Shown: positions 1-9,144, counted from the stretch's first letter. The stretch: 59,927 nucleotides of DNA from Tersicoccus sp. Bi-70 (GCF_001968825.1 NZ_MIEU01000013.1:1-59927); one strand, 5' to 3'. Made by a program: numbers and translations. The notes: generated by a model from the sequence alone, not told the origin.

Positions 1-523
1 CACCCGTCGGGCCGAGTGGACGGAGCTCGCCGCCGAGGTCGACCTGTACCGGGCGACCTACCACGTGCCGGCCACCGAACCGGCCGCGATCCCGGTAGAT
101 CACCGCGACCACCCGGTCGCCGCCGATCTGGCCGCCCGGGTCACAGCCGCCCACAAGTACAGCGCCCAGACGACGAAGGACCCACTGACCGGCGAGGAAG
201 TGCAGGGGGCATACGTGCGGCAGGTCGGACTCATCGAGTCCCGTGAGACTCCGTCCGAGGCGGAGCAGGTCATCGACCGGCTCGCCGCCGAGCGGGGACC
301 GGGCACAAGTGCGACCGCGAGGGAACGCATCGCTGAGCGGCTGCGTGCGGTGCGAGACGCTGGAGGCTCCACGGGACCCGAAGGTGAACAGGGTGATGAC
401 GCGACTTCCGTCGCGAGAGCCCTCAGCGAGATCCGACGTCGTCGACGGGAAGAGCAGGAACAGCGGCCGGAGCCTGAGGGGAACGCGCCGACGCGGGAGA
501 ACGACCGGGGACACCGGCGCTAG
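1..523 (+). CDS. traA: TraA MobF relaxase-helicase, C-terminal end (continues from 55990-59927)
   Basis: The frame is open from base 2 (base 1 completes a codon begun by the last two bases of the window) to a TAG at 521-523. It encodes about 174 residues: a basic, charged tail with an Arg/Glu-rich end. The last incomplete codon at 59926-59927 plus base 1 reads Thr, and the frame of the relaxase at the right end matches this frame exactly, so I read it as the C-terminus of that relaxase across the origin of a circular molecule. The tail after the helicase domains of actinobacterial TraA proteins is poorly conserved, so assignment rests on frame continuity and position. Confidence 0.8.
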   Translation, partial: TRRAEWTELAAEVDLYRATYHVPATEPAAIPVDHRDHPVAADLAARVTAAHKYSAQTTKDPLTGEEVQGAYVRQVGLIESRETPSEAEQVIDRLAAERGPGTSATARERIAERLRAVRDAGGSTGPEGEQGDDATSVARALSEIRRRRREEQEQRPEPEGNAPTRENDRGHRR

Positions 524-557
524 CCTGTGAGGGCATCACGGTGAGGGGGACGCACGT

Positions 558-1700
558 ATGGGCATGTCGGGATTCGGTCTGGGCGATCCGGCGCTCGCGC
601 AGCTGTACGCCCGCAGCACGGGTCCCGTGGTGTTCATCGACGAGTCGTTCCGGGAGCCGTTGCGCAACGACGAGCACCCGTTCTACGCGATGAGCGGGGT
701 GATCGTGGACCGGGATCAGGGCTCCGTCGTCAGGGACGCGCTGATGGACATCGCCGGCGGCCGATACTGGCACACCACGGAGTCGTACCGGTCGGCGGCC
801 GGACAGAACGCGATCCACGAGCTCGTCGAGTACCTGGCCACCGCCGCCGACTGGAACATCGTCACCGTCCAGACCAGCATCCGCCGTGACGACCGTGACA
901 TGGCGATCGCCCGAGCCGAGACGCTGACGGCACTGACGGCGGAGGTCACCCGAGGGACCGGCCCCTCGGCCGCGCGCCTGCTGGTCATGGAGAGCAGGAA
1001 CAAGCGTGCCTACCCCAGTGGCGACCGCGACGACAAGGAGACGATCGGCCGGCTGCGCAGCGCCGGCATGATCGACCGGCAAACCACCGTCCACCACACG
1101 TCACCGGGCCGGGAACCCCTACTGTGGGCGCCGGACCTGAGCGCCTGGGCATTCCGCCGGCACGTGGCTCTCGACGACGACCGGTGGTTCAAACCACTGG
1201 AACCGATCGCCACCGTCGTCCACGTCAACGGCGCCGACGTGACACAAAAAAGAAGCAACCCCCATCTGCCGCAGCCAAGTCCGGGGGTCCAGTCACCTGG
1301 CGAACGTCGCTGGGACGTCGGCGGGACGACTGTTGCTTCGTCTCCCAGTCTAGTGTTCGGTGGACAGCGGGGCAACGCCTTGACCCGGATCGAGCAGGCC
1401 GCGCGGGCCGAGCCGATGACGGTCGAGCGGGAGGCCCTGTTGGCCGTGGGCACCGAGGATCAAGCGCGGCTCGTTCGTGCCGCAGTCGCACGATTGCGTC
1501 AATCGCCCAGGTCGGGCGACATGAGCACGGACCAGCGGCTCGTCGACGGCGCCCGCCAGGTCATGCCCGAATCTGGCGCCGAGGAGCTGTTGCGCGCGCT
1601 GAACGAACGGAAGCGCCGCGCCATCGAGGGCGACGCCGCACCCGAGCATGACCGTGGCCCCGATCCGGACAGGGACCGGGGCCACGGCCGGACCCGGTAA
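558..1700 (+). CDS. DUF3800-like protein with unusual C-terminal extension
   Basis: A 380-residue protein, ATG at 558 behind a GAGGGGGA ribosome site. The N-terminal ~225 residues look like DUF3800, an RNase H-like fold of unknown role: an FIDES motif near residue 27, an LVMES strand near residue 144 and a late PDLSAW segment that resembles the conserved ADL region. Most family members end near 230-250 residues. Here the frame runs on through a segment with RNA-like pairing (1252-1339) and into ~105 charged residues unlike the first part. That tail may be a separate small gene (ATG at 1416) or an accidental read-through. The gene starts 34 bases after the traA stop and may share its transcript. 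Confidence 0.55.
   Translation: MGMSGFGLGDPALAQLYARSTGPVVFIDESFREPLRNDEHPFYAMSGVIVDRDQGSVVRDALMDIAGGRYWHTTESYRSAAGQNAIHELVEYLATAADWNIVTVQTSIRRDDRDMAIARAETLTALTAEVTRGTGPSAARLLVMESRNKRAYPSGDRDDKETIGRLRSAGMIDRQTTVHHTSPGREPLLWAPDLSAWAFRRHVALDDDRWFKPLEPIATVVHVNGADVTQKRSNPHLPQPSPGVQSPGERRWDVGGTTVASSPSLVFGGQRGNALTRIEQAARAEPMTVEREALLAVGTEDQARLVRAAVARLRQSPRSGDMSTDQRLVDGARQVMPESGAEELLRALNERKRRAIEGDAAPEHDRGPDPDRDRGHGRTR
1252..1339 (+). ncRNA. candidate structured RNA element inside the DUF3800 gene
   Basis: GAAGCAAC at 1252-1259 is exactly complementary to GTTGCTTC at 1332-1339, closing an 88-base domain. Inside, CCCCC (1259-1263) can pair with GGGGG (1283-1287), sharing one base with the outer helix, and CCAG-TCAC-CTGG (1289-1300) is a perfect small hairpin. 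Conserved RNA motifs next to DUF3800 genes have been reported from comparative genomics (from memory); whether this is one of them is inference. Confidence 0.4.
1652..1687. terminator. strong hairpin between convergent transcripts
   Basis: CCGTGGCCCC (1652-1661) and GGGGCCACGG (1678-1687) form a perfect 10-bp stem with a 16-base loop. It lies in the last codons of the DUF3800 reading frame, just before the end of the opposing conjugation operon at 1786. There is no T tract; a bidirectional terminator is inferred from position. Confidence 0.45.
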
Positions 1701-1785
1701 GGGTCCCCGTCCCCGGGAACGGTCGACGGGTCAGGAGGTTACCGTCGCTTCCCCGGAGGCTCTGCCACCAGCGACGTCGCGTCCC

Positions 1786-2394
1786 CTAGTGCTGGCCCAG
1801 GGGCGGAACGATGCTGGTGGCTAACCACGGGGAATGCTGCGACGAGCGCAGCATCGTGACGGTGTAGGCGCCCTCGTTGGTGGGCACGGTCACGACCGCC
1901 TGGTACGTGTTCGTCTTCTGAATCGTGGTCCGCGGCGCTCCGGTGACCTTCGAGACGGTCAGGTAGCTCGGGTCGAACGAGGTCAGCTCGGCCGCGAAGC
2001 CGGCGGTGACCCGCGGTCGCATCTGTGCGAGCCACGGGGAGTGCGCCATCCCGGGCTGCGCGTAGGCCTTCATCGCTCCCAGGGCCGCGCTCTCGGCCGC
2101 CTTCTGGTCACCTGGCCCCCAGGTGGGCGGTGCCTCGGGGGTGGGCCCCACGTATTGCGGTGCGCTGTCGCAGGAGACCTGGCAGGCGGTGCCGGTCGGA
2201 GCCGGCTTCATCGCCGACGACGGCGAGGACGTCGACGAGGACGGTGACGGCCTCGACATCGACGTGGCCGGAGCTGAGCTGGCGGGTGTGGCGGCGGGGG
2301 CGGCGTTGGTGGACTCGTTGCCACACCCGGTCGCCGCCAGTGCGACGGCGAGGACGGCGGCGGCCGCGGTGAGCGATCGGACAGGTGCGCTCAT
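1786..2394 (-). CDS. conjugation-operon lipoprotein
   Basis: A 202-residue protein. The N-terminus has a basic start, a hydrophobic stretch and a lipobox ending LAATGC near residues 20-25, so it should be lipid-anchored outside the membrane. A Ser/Pro/Thr linker follows, then a C-terminal ~110 residues that look like a small secreted alpha/beta fold, possibly NTF2-like as in VirB8-type proteins (inference). It is the last gene of the conjugation operon. Its ATG overlaps the stop of the upstream hydrolase by one base (TGATG), so translation is coupled. A longer frame upstream is only a shadow of the hydrolase gene. Confidence 0.75.
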   Translation of the reverse strand: MSAPVRSLTAAAAVLAVALAATGCGNESTNAAPAATPASSAPATSMSRPSPSSSTSSPSSAMKPAPTGTACQVSCDSAPQYVGPTPEAPPTWGPGDQKAAESAALGAMKAYAQPGMAHSPWLAQMRPRVTAGFAAELTSFDPSYLTVSKVTGAPRTTIQKTNTYQAVVTVPTNEGAYTVTMLRSSQHSPWLATSIVPPLGQH

Positions 2395-3473
2395 CAGGGG
2401 ATCCTTCCTTCGGGGACGTAGAGGTAGGCGGACGGGAAGTTCGCGCTGATCTCCCGCGTGTAGTAGTGCCCGTCCGGCGGGTTGCCGTAGTTGTAGCCCT
2501 CCTCGAGGACCTTCCCGCCCGCCAGGATCTTCTTGACGACGGCGACGTGGCCGAACTGCTGTGTGCCGCCGGCGAAGGCGGCGTACCAGATCACCGCGCC
2601 GACCTTCGGGGTCTTGGACACGGTCCAGCCTTGCCGCTGCCAGGCCGCTTCCCAGGTGGCCGCGTTGCCAGGAGCGAGCCGCAGTGCGCTCCACTTGGAC
2701 CGGTCGGTGATGCCCTTCTGCTGCATGACCCGGAACCAGGCGAAGTCGGTGCAGTTGCGGTAGGCGAACCCGGTCAACGGGTTGCCGGCGTTGTATTCGG
2801 CGTTGGGGAACGGATAGTCGTCCCCGGCGCCGCCGACCGTGGCGTTCGAGACGGACGTGCCGCTGCACGAGGTGGCGGGCTCGGTGGTGGCGGCTTTGCC
2901 GTCACCACCTTGGGCGTACTTCTCGGCCAGCGCGAGGATCTTCGGCACGTACTGCTTGGTTTCGTCGAACGGTGGGATGCCCCCGTACTGGAGCACCGCT
3001 CCCTCGCCGGCGTTGTAGCCGGCCAGGGCGAGGGATACCTGTGGTTTGCCGGTCCGCTGCGCGACCGGCCGGACCACCTGCATGAGCTTCTTCATGTAGG
3101 CGCCCTGCGCCGCGATCGCGTTGGCCGGGTCGAACGGATCGCCCTTGCCGTACAGCCGCCAGGTGGACGGGATGAACTGGGACAGGCCATCGGCGCCTGC
3201 TGGGGACACCGCTTTCGGGTTCCATCCCGACTCGGTGTCCAGCTGCGCGGCGATCACCGAGGCGGGGACGCCCGAGTCCTTCGCTGCGCGGTCGACCAGC
3301 GGCCCCCACCCGTTCGGGACCGTGCCGGCCTTGACGGGGCTGGACCCGCTGGTCGCCTCGCAGGCCAGCGCCGACTGGGCCCCGGGCAGGACGAACAGGC
3401 TCAGCACCAGCAGGCCGATGAAGATCAACACCGGAGTGGCGGCGAGGGCGATCCCTGCCCGTTTAGCCCTCAT
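2394..3473 (-). CDS. bifunctional cell-wall hydrolase (SLT transglycosylase + CHAP), VirB1-like
   Basis: 359 residues. One N-terminal membrane segment (about 7-32) anchors it. Residues ~55-190 are a lytic transglycosylase domain, with the catalytic Glu in DTESGWNP (E81), GLSQFIPSTW and AGYNAGEGAV. Residues ~220-350 are a CHAP amidase/peptidase domain, with the catalytic Cys in NCTDFAW and the His in FGHVAVV. The pairing is typical of Gram-positive conjugation systems, where the enzyme opens peptidoglycan for the secretion channel. It sits in the operon after the coupling protein and overlaps the preceding gene by 11 bases. Confidence 0.92.
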   Translation of the reverse strand: MRAKRAGIALAATPVLIFIGLLVLSLFVLPGAQSALACEATSGSSPVKAGTVPNGWGPLVDRAAKDSGVPASVIAAQLDTESGWNPKAVSPAGADGLSQFIPSTWRLYGKGDPFDPANAIAAQGAYMKKLMQVVRPVAQRTGKPQVSLALAGYNAGEGAVLQYGGIPPFDETKQYVPKILALAEKYAQGGDGKAATTEPATSCSGTSVSNATVGGAGDDYPFPNAEYNAGNPLTGFAYRNCTDFAWFRVMQQKGITDRSKWSALRLAPGNAATWEAAWQRQGWTVSKTPKVGAVIWYAAFAGGTQQFGHVAVVKKILAGGKVLEEGYNYGNPPDGHYYTREISANFPSAYLYVPEGRIP

Positions 3474-4041
3474 CGAGGACCTCGCCGTCCGCAGTCACGC
3501 CCGCGGCGGCCGCGGCGTCGGCATCGACGAACTGGGCGAACGCGTCGCCGCCGGCGGTCAGCTGAACGCCCATGGTGTGGGTCTGAGAGTGCTCTCTCGC
3601 GTCCAGGCAGCCGATGAACGTGGACTCGCGCTTGAAAACTTCGATCGTCGGCCACAGGGCGCGGGTGAACCATTCGACCGGCTGGAAGGAGGCCTTCTTC
3701 GACTTGGGGTGATAGGCAGCCTTGTGGGCGACCATCAGCGCGGTCAACAGCTCGACCGCTTCTTCGTGTTGGTACCAGCACGGCGCGATCCACATCGTGC
3801 GTTCCTGCAAGTGATTGAGTATGCGGTTCTGCAGCCAGGTGACGAACGTGTCGAGCTCCACCCACAACGCCCGGCGCTGGTCGGCGTCCAGCCCGGTCCA
3901 GTGCCACGGCCCGCCGGCGGGGTAGTTGGTGAGTTCCTCGTCCAGGTGAAGCGCGAGCTCCTCCACACCGGACAGCCGCTCGAACAGCTCGGCGATCGCC
4001 TCGACGCCCGCCGCGCGCTCGACCGCGCCCGGCTCACTCAC
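3463..4041 (-). CDS. DUF4913-like conjugation accessory protein
   Basis: 192 residues from GTG at 4041, chosen because it forms a 4-base GTGA overlap with the coupling-protein stop; the longer upstream frame only shadows that gene. The middle has a Trp-rich pattern (WIAPCWYQHEEAVELLTAL, then WFTRALWP) that resembles DUF4913, a family of unknown function common in actinobacterial mobile elements. There is no signal peptide or membrane segment, so it is likely cytoplasmic. Lying between the VirD4-like ATPase and the wall hydrolase, it is probably an accessory to transfer. The family call is from memory of the motif pattern. Confidence 0.6.
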   Translation of the reverse strand: MSEPGAVERAAGVEAIAELFERLSGVEELALHLDEELTNYPAGGPWHWTGLDADQRRALWVELDTFVTWLQNRILNHLQERTMWIAPCWYQHEEAVELLTALMVAHKAAYHPKSKKASFQPVEWFTRALWPTIEVFKRESTFIGCLDAREHSQTHTMGVQLTAGGDAFAQFVDADAAAAAGVTADGEVLDEG

Positions 4042-5828
4042 GCCGACTCCGCGGAGTCGACGGTGCCGACACCGGCACGACCGATGCCCTCCATCTCGAG
4101 CGCCCACTGCTGGGAGGCACGGAACTTATCTGCCTGCGGCAGGTCCCACCACGGCACCAGGTCGACGACCGCTTCCAGCTCCCGGTAAAGCAGCAGCGCC
4201 TTCCCGGAGGGCAGTTTCCGGATCTTCTCCAGCGGCATCTTCTGGTCCAACTGCATCGACCGGCTGGTGTTCACGGTCGGCTCGTCGTGCCGGCCGGTCC
4301 CCACCGAGGAACTGAGGTGTTCGACCCATTCGCGGCCGATCAGGGTAGAGACCCGCTCGAGGAACTCTTGATCGGCCATCCCACCGAGGATCACCTTCGC
4401 GGCGGCGCCGTTGAAGATTGTCTCGGCGCCGTCCTTGCCCCAGCGGGTCACCAGCTGGGAGGGCGCCTGGGCGAGGAGCCAGGTGTGCACGCCGCTGCCG
4501 CCGCCGGCCGTCATCAAGGAAGGGATCGACGGCAGCGCGCACGTGTTCGGGGCCTCGTCCAGGATCAGTGACAGGTACGTGTCGAGCCGGCCCGACGCCG
4601 TGCGCCCGGCCGCCCGGATCGCGGATTGGACGATCGAGTCGACCAGCGCGGTCACGATCGGGGCCGTCGACGCGCTGGTGGAGGGCTGGCACAGGGCGTA
4701 GAGGGTGTTGGAGGACTGGGCGAACGTGGTGATGTCGATGCCCGACTCTTCCTCCGTCGGGCACAGCAACGACATGATCCGTTCGTTCTTCATCGGACCG
4801 GTCACCTTGCTCAGCGTGGTCTTGGTGTTGCCGATCGTGTCCGGGTTGTTCTCCCGGCACCACTCATCCAGGCTGCCCGCCCACGACTTCACCTCCGGGG
4901 AACGTTCCCGCAGGATGTTCGCCGGCTCCTGGTCCTTGAAGGATTCAGACCAGCGCAGCACGTCTCGCATCGTGCCCTCTACCAAGGCTGCGGCGTGCAG
5001 CAACGCCTGGAGGATCACGATGCAGCCGTGGTCGAAGTAGTCATCGGCCGAGGACCGCTCGGAGCTGCGCGGGATCGCGTTGACCATGGCCGCGGCCCGC
5101 TCGGCGGCCACGGTCGCGTCCTCGCACCCGCGGACCATGTCCCACCGCACCTTGTCCGGCCACGCGCTCAGTGAGTCGAAGTCGGCAACGTACACGGTGC
5201 CGGTCTGCCTCCGGATGCCAGCGGTCAGGCGCAGCACGTCGGGCCGTGTACTCGTGGTGATCACCGCGCCCTCGGCCAACGCCACCTTCGCGGCGACGAT
5301 CATCGTCGACTTGCCCCCGCGCGGCGGGCCGTAGACGACGCCGGTGTCCTCGGCCCGCTCTGCGACCGGTTTGCCTTCGAGCCAGAACGTCGCCGGCACC
5401 GTGCGCGCCTTCTGCGGGCCCCGGATCAGCTGCGTCAGCTGACGATGGCTGCTCAGCCCGTACTGACCGGACCCGCCCTGGCGGCGGGTCCGCCGTCGTT
5501 TCAGCGCGAACAGGGAGGCGATCCAGGCGGCGATGACCAACACGGTCAGGGTCGCCCACACGGCCACGGGCGGACCCCAGTTGCCGGCGGGGTTCCCGCC
5601 GACGGCCACGGCGGACGCCGATTGCGTGGGCAGCACGACGCCGATCGCCCAGTGCAGCAGGGCGCGCACGGTCGCGACCAGATCGGTCACCGGCAGCGCC
5701 GTCGTGATCACCAGCGCCAGATGCCACAGCAGACCGACCAGCACCGCCAGGACGGTCAGCTCGACCTTCGTGCGGGTCATCGTCGACCCGGCCCGGTGCG
5801 GGGCGTTCACACTGACGTTCGGGCTCAT
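4038..5828 (-). CDS. VirD4/TraG-type coupling ATPase
   Basis: 596 residues from ATG 5828, which has a GAAGGG ribosome site; another in-frame ATG lies 12 codons upstream. Two N-terminal membrane segments (about 20-50 and 85-112) precede the ATPase. Walker A is GPPRGGKS near residue 167. The Walker B-like LSLILDEAPN and the following AGGGSGVHTWLLAQ loop match the TraM-recognition C-terminal part of coupling proteins. Its role is to link the relaxase-DNA complex to the secretion channel and power export. Operon position directly after the VirB4-like gene supports this. Confidence 0.9.
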   Translation of the reverse strand: MSPNVSVNAPHRAGSTMTRTKVELTVLAVLVGLLWHLALVITTALPVTDLVATVRALLHWAIGVVLPTQSASAVAVGGNPAGNWGPPVAVWATLTVLVIAAWIASLFALKRRRTRRQGGSGQYGLSSHRQLTQLIRGPQKARTVPATFWLEGKPVAERAEDTGVVYGPPRGGKSTMIVAAKVALAEGAVITTSTRPDVLRLTAGIRRQTGTVYVADFDSLSAWPDKVRWDMVRGCEDATVAAERAAAMVNAIPRSSERSSADDYFDHGCIVILQALLHAAALVEGTMRDVLRWSESFKDQEPANILRERSPEVKSWAGSLDEWCRENNPDTIGNTKTTLSKVTGPMKNERIMSLLCPTEEESGIDITTFAQSSNTLYALCQPSTSASTAPIVTALVDSIVQSAIRAAGRTASGRLDTYLSLILDEAPNTCALPSIPSLMTAGGGSGVHTWLLAQAPSQLVTRWGKDGAETIFNGAAAKVILGGMADQEFLERVSTLIGREWVEHLSSSVGTGRHDEPTVNTSRSMQLDQKMPLEKIRKLPSGKALLLYRELEAVVDLVPWWDLPQADKFRASQQWALEMEGIGRAGVGTVDSAESA

Positions 5829-5892
5829 CCCGCTCTTCCCTTCGTGTCCGACTCTCTGCCGCACGGCCTGGTTGCTCCGTGAGACCTCCTGG

Positions 5893-7512
5893 TCAGCTGG
5901 CTTCCATCAGTTCGTCGTCTTCACGCAGCGCCTCGTCGGTGTCGGTCAACGCCACCTCGTAGGTCGAGCGCACGTGTTCAATCTCGATCTCCGGCTCCCC
6001 GGTCCCGGACTTGAGGAAGTGATGCCCATTGGGCAGCCGCGTGATGGCGTCGGCCGTGTCCGGGTTCAACCCGAACGTGCGCACGCACCACTGGGCCGCC
6101 TCCGGGCGGGTGTGCCGAAAGATGTGCACTGTCTGGGCCTCCTCGATCACGGCCATCCCCGGGGTGCCGGCCGGCACGTCGGTCTCTCCCTTGTGGATGT
6201 TGTAGATGTTCGAGATCCCCAGGCCGCGGGAGAGCTTGATGTTCGACCTCTGCTGCACCGCAAGCGGGCCGCCGAGGATGTGCCCGGCCTCCTCGATGAG
6301 CACATTTGTGCGCCAGCCCCGGTCGCGCTTCACCCGGCCCAGCAGCCACAGGTTCGCCAGGCCCATCACCATCGGGATGGCCGGGCCCGCGTCAGGCAGC
6401 TGGGAGATGTCGAAGGAGGTGAGCTTCTGGTTCAGTGACACCTGCTCGGAGGTATCCCCGTCGAACATCTCCCCGTAGGTGGTCAGCAGCTCGTCGAAGA
6501 CGAACCGCATCTCCATCCCCGCCTCGTGCAACCGCTCCAGCTCGAATGAGCTCGCACCCTCCAGGGACGGTTCGGTCGCGTCGACGGTCCCGAGCCGGTC
6601 GTGCAGATCGGCGATCGTCGGGGTCCGTCGGCCCTCGAAGTCCCGCATCATCGCCCGGTAGGCCAGACGCAGGGCCTTGCGTTCGCGCACGCTTGTCCCC
6701 TGGCCCGTCCGCAGCAGGTCCGGGATGGTCTCCAGATACACCAGCTGGTTGTTCAGCCCGTCGTCGTTGACCGCCGAGATCATCGGATCGAGGATGTTCA
6801 GACGCACCCCGGAGCCGTTCAGGGCGAACCGGATCGGGCGGTTCTCCCGGCCGAGCCTCGCGTCGGCCGGGTCGGTCAGGGCACGGACGATCTCCGCGTA
6901 CTCGCCCTCGCCGCCACGGTCCTTCTTGTCGAAGACCACAGCCCGTCGTTTCCGCAGGATCAGGGGGCGGAGCACGTAGACGGTCTTGGTGTAGCCGGAC
7001 TTGCTCGAGCCGACGTCCCCGAGCGCGACGACGTTCGTCGACGTCACGCGGCGGGGTGTGGCGTTGTAGTCGGTGATCGGGTCTTTGCTGATCGCCGTCT
7101 GCGACAGGACGTCGCGGCCGGCGGCCACGCCCTCGACTCCCGTCGGCGCCGCGATCAGGGCGGTGTTGAGGATCTCGGCCTGCCGGGTCGTGGACGGGGC
7201 GCCCGTTACCGCCGGCGCGTAGAGCCCGCTGCGCGCCTTCCGGTTGTTCAACCGCAGCCGTGCGCCCTGCTCCGCGAACGGCGCCCACTCCTCGACCTCC
7301 CCGCCAGCCTCGCCCAACGCTTCGGTCTCCGCCAGGTCGGGGGCGGCGAACACCCGCAGGACCGGGATGCGCTGGATCAATCGCGGCTTCGGCCGGGCGG
7401 CCGTCGCTCCCGCCGGATCCTCGGCGGGTTCTTGTACTGCCGGCCGGTCCCCGGCCAGCAGCATGTCGATACTCACGTCCGGGTTCTCGTCGATGTCCTG
7501 GGTGGTTCTCAT
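5893..7512 (-). CDS. VirB4-like conjugation ATPase
   Basis: 539 residues from ATG 7512, which overlaps the preceding stop as ATGA; the longer frame to 8376 is a shadow. It has an energy-transducing AAA-type core: P-loop GDVGSSKS at about 165-172 and a Walker B-like TNVLIEEAG in the C-terminal third, followed by sensor-type segments (NIHKGETD and HIFRHT). The last glycine before the P-loop Lys is Ser, a variant of the usual GxxGxGKS. The VirB4 family powers pilus and channel assembly. It is shorter than Gram-negative VirB4 because the N-terminal part is carried by the preceding SCO6880-like protein. Confidence 0.85.
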   Translation of the reverse strand: MRTTQDIDENPDVSIDMLLAGDRPAVQEPAEDPAGATAARPKPRLIQRIPVLRVFAAPDLAETEALGEAGGEVEEWAPFAEQGARLRLNNRKARSGLYAPAVTGAPSTTRQAEILNTALIAAPTGVEGVAAGRDVLSQTAISKDPITDYNATPRRVTSTNVVALGDVGSSKSGYTKTVYVLRPLILRKRRAVVFDKKDRGGEGEYAEIVRALTDPADARLGRENRPIRFALNGSGVRLNILDPMISAVNDDGLNNQLVYLETIPDLLRTGQGTSVRERKALRLAYRAMMRDFEGRRTPTIADLHDRLGTVDATEPSLEGASSFELERLHEAGMEMRFVFDELLTTYGEMFDGDTSEQVSLNQKLTSFDISQLPDAGPAIPMVMGLANLWLLGRVKRDRGWRTNVLIEEAGHILGGPLAVQQRSNIKLSRGLGISNIYNIHKGETDVPAGTPGMAVIEEAQTVHIFRHTRPEAAQWCVRTFGLNPDTADAITRLPNGHHFLKSGTGEPEIEIEHVRSTYEVALTDTDEALREDDELMEAS

Positions 7513-9134
7513 GCCGGGACCTTCGCTTCCTCTTCCTTCTCGCCGCGCCCGGCGAGGGTGTCCATCATCCGTGCCCCGAACGTGGTGCGTGCCGGCTTCA
7601 ACCCGCGCGCGATCGGCCACGTCGTGCCCATCGCCGCGGCCTGGTACGAGTTGAGCCATTCGAGCTTCTGAATGCCGGCCAACGTGCGGGCTGACTGCTC
7701 CAGGCGGCGAGCGGCCTTCAACAGCGCTGTCTCGTCCTGTTCGGAGATGGTGATGAAGCCGACCCAGTTGGACCCGTGGTGACCGGTGCCCGGTTGCAGA
7801 TCCGCTCCGCGGGCCGTCGCTCCCCGCAGGTTGGCGTCGGTCTGGGGGTCGGCGATCTCGCCCTTCTTCTGCCGGGCGATCAGCGCCGCCTGATCGCGGA
7901 CGATGTCCTTCGACGTCGCCGCCCGGGCGACGTCGGCCGGCACGAGCTCCTGGTGGAAACTCAGGGTGCGGATGCCTGCTCCTGCGTGCAGCAGGGACAG
8001 CAACCAGTACGGTGACCGGGCACCTGTCTCGACCTGGTCGGCGCTGATCATCGCCGTCCGGTGTCCCCAGCGGACGGCCTGTTCGGTGATCGGGTTTACC
8101 CCGTCGACCCACGTCGCGGACCACGTGTCGTGCGACGCCAGTCCCAGCTGCCGGGGATCGACGTCCTTGACCATCAGATGGGGTCGCGACGGATTCTGCT
8201 GATGCAGCATCATGGCAACCGTGGCGCGCGCGGTCAGGGGCCGCGGGGAGCCCATTCCCGCAGCGTCCAGCGCACGCACCATCGCCTCGATCTCGTCTTT
8301 CATGAGGGCCCGCCACCCGTCCCGACCCGGGCCGTAGGTGGCCGCGGCCGCGTAGAAGTCCGCGGTGAGTGGCCACCGCGCCACAACCAGGTGACGTTGG
8401 ACGTAGGAGCCGGTGCCCGTGCGCTCGAGCACCTCCTGGTAGGACCGAACCGCGTCGGGATGCGCATCCGCGGCCAGATGCTCAGCGACCCACAGTTCGT
8501 TCAAGGCAAGGTCCGGCGGGAGGACGCGCGTCAGTGACTGGATTCCGCGCACCAACGAGTCGTGCGGGGCGTGATCGGCCAACAGGGACCCGAAACCGTC
8601 CTGAGCGGCCGCCTCCCGGGCGATCGACTCGGCTCCACTGAGCTGACCACGGACCTCGAACGCCACGGACAGGTACGGCTCTTCGCCATTGGGGGCGTGC
8701 CAGGCGATGCCGGGGTTCTGCCGGCGGGCGTCGAGCCACCCCATCCCGTCCGCGCCATCGGGGCGGGACCGGACCACAGCGACCGCCCGCGCCCGCGCCT
8801 TGCTGCCCTTCGCGGTCTGCGCGTCCTGCTGAGCCTGTGCCCACGCCGCGTCCGAATACGGCACATACCGGTCCGTTCCCAGCGCTCGTCGCGCTTTCCA
8901 CCGCGACCGGCGACCTCGGCGCTCCCAGTAGGACCCGCGATGCGTCGTCGCCGTCGCCAACCAGACCACGGTGGCCAGCACCACGCCGACGACCAGACCG
9001 GGCCAACCCGTGAACATGACGCCGAAGAAGGCGATGAGCACGCTGATGATCAGCCCTGCGACCTGCGTTTTCGACCGGGTGCCGCCGAAGAAGCCCCGGT
9101 GCCCGGTCTCCCCGCCGATGTAGCGTGTCGCCAC
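7509..9134 (-). CDS. SCO6880-like transfer protein
   Basis: 541 residues from GTG 9134 behind AGGAGGAG. Two close membrane segments lie near residues 24-62, and a large soluble part follows with no P-loop. It resembles the SCO6880 family found beside VirB4-like ATPases in actinobacterial conjugative elements, which combines a PrgI-like membrane hairpin with a VirB4 N-terminal-like domain. It probably forms the inner-membrane platform with the downstream ATPase. It starts 10 bases after the VirB6-like stop and overlaps the next gene by 4 bases, so stoichiometric coupled translation is likely. Confidence 0.8.
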   Translation of the reverse strand: MATRYIGGETGHRGFFGGTRSKTQVAGLIISVLIAFFGVMFTGWPGLVVGVVLATVVWLATATTHRGSYWERRGRRSRWKARRALGTDRYVPYSDAAWAQAQQDAQTAKGSKARARAVAVVRSRPDGADGMGWLDARRQNPGIAWHAPNGEEPYLSVAFEVRGQLSGAESIAREAAAQDGFGSLLADHAPHDSLVRGIQSLTRVLPPDLALNELWVAEHLAADAHPDAVRSYQEVLERTGTGSYVQRHLVVARWPLTADFYAAAATYGPGRDGWRALMKDEIEAMVRALDAAGMGSPRPLTARATVAMMLHQQNPSRPHLMVKDVDPRQLGLASHDTWSATWVDGVNPITEQAVRWGHRTAMISADQVETGARSPYWLLSLLHAGAGIRTLSFHQELVPADVARAATSKDIVRDQAALIARQKKGEIADPQTDANLRGATARGADLQPGTGHHGSNWVGFITISEQDETALLKAARRLEQSARTLAGIQKLEWLNSYQAAAMGTTWPIARGLKPARTTFGARMMDTLAGRGEKEEEAKVPA

Positions 9135-9144
9135 CGGACTCCTC

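Noticed and set aside
2385-3617. Long plus-strand frame of 410 residues
   Set aside because: Antisense shadow of the SLT+CHAP hydrolase, with Arg/Gly-rich text and no ribosome site.
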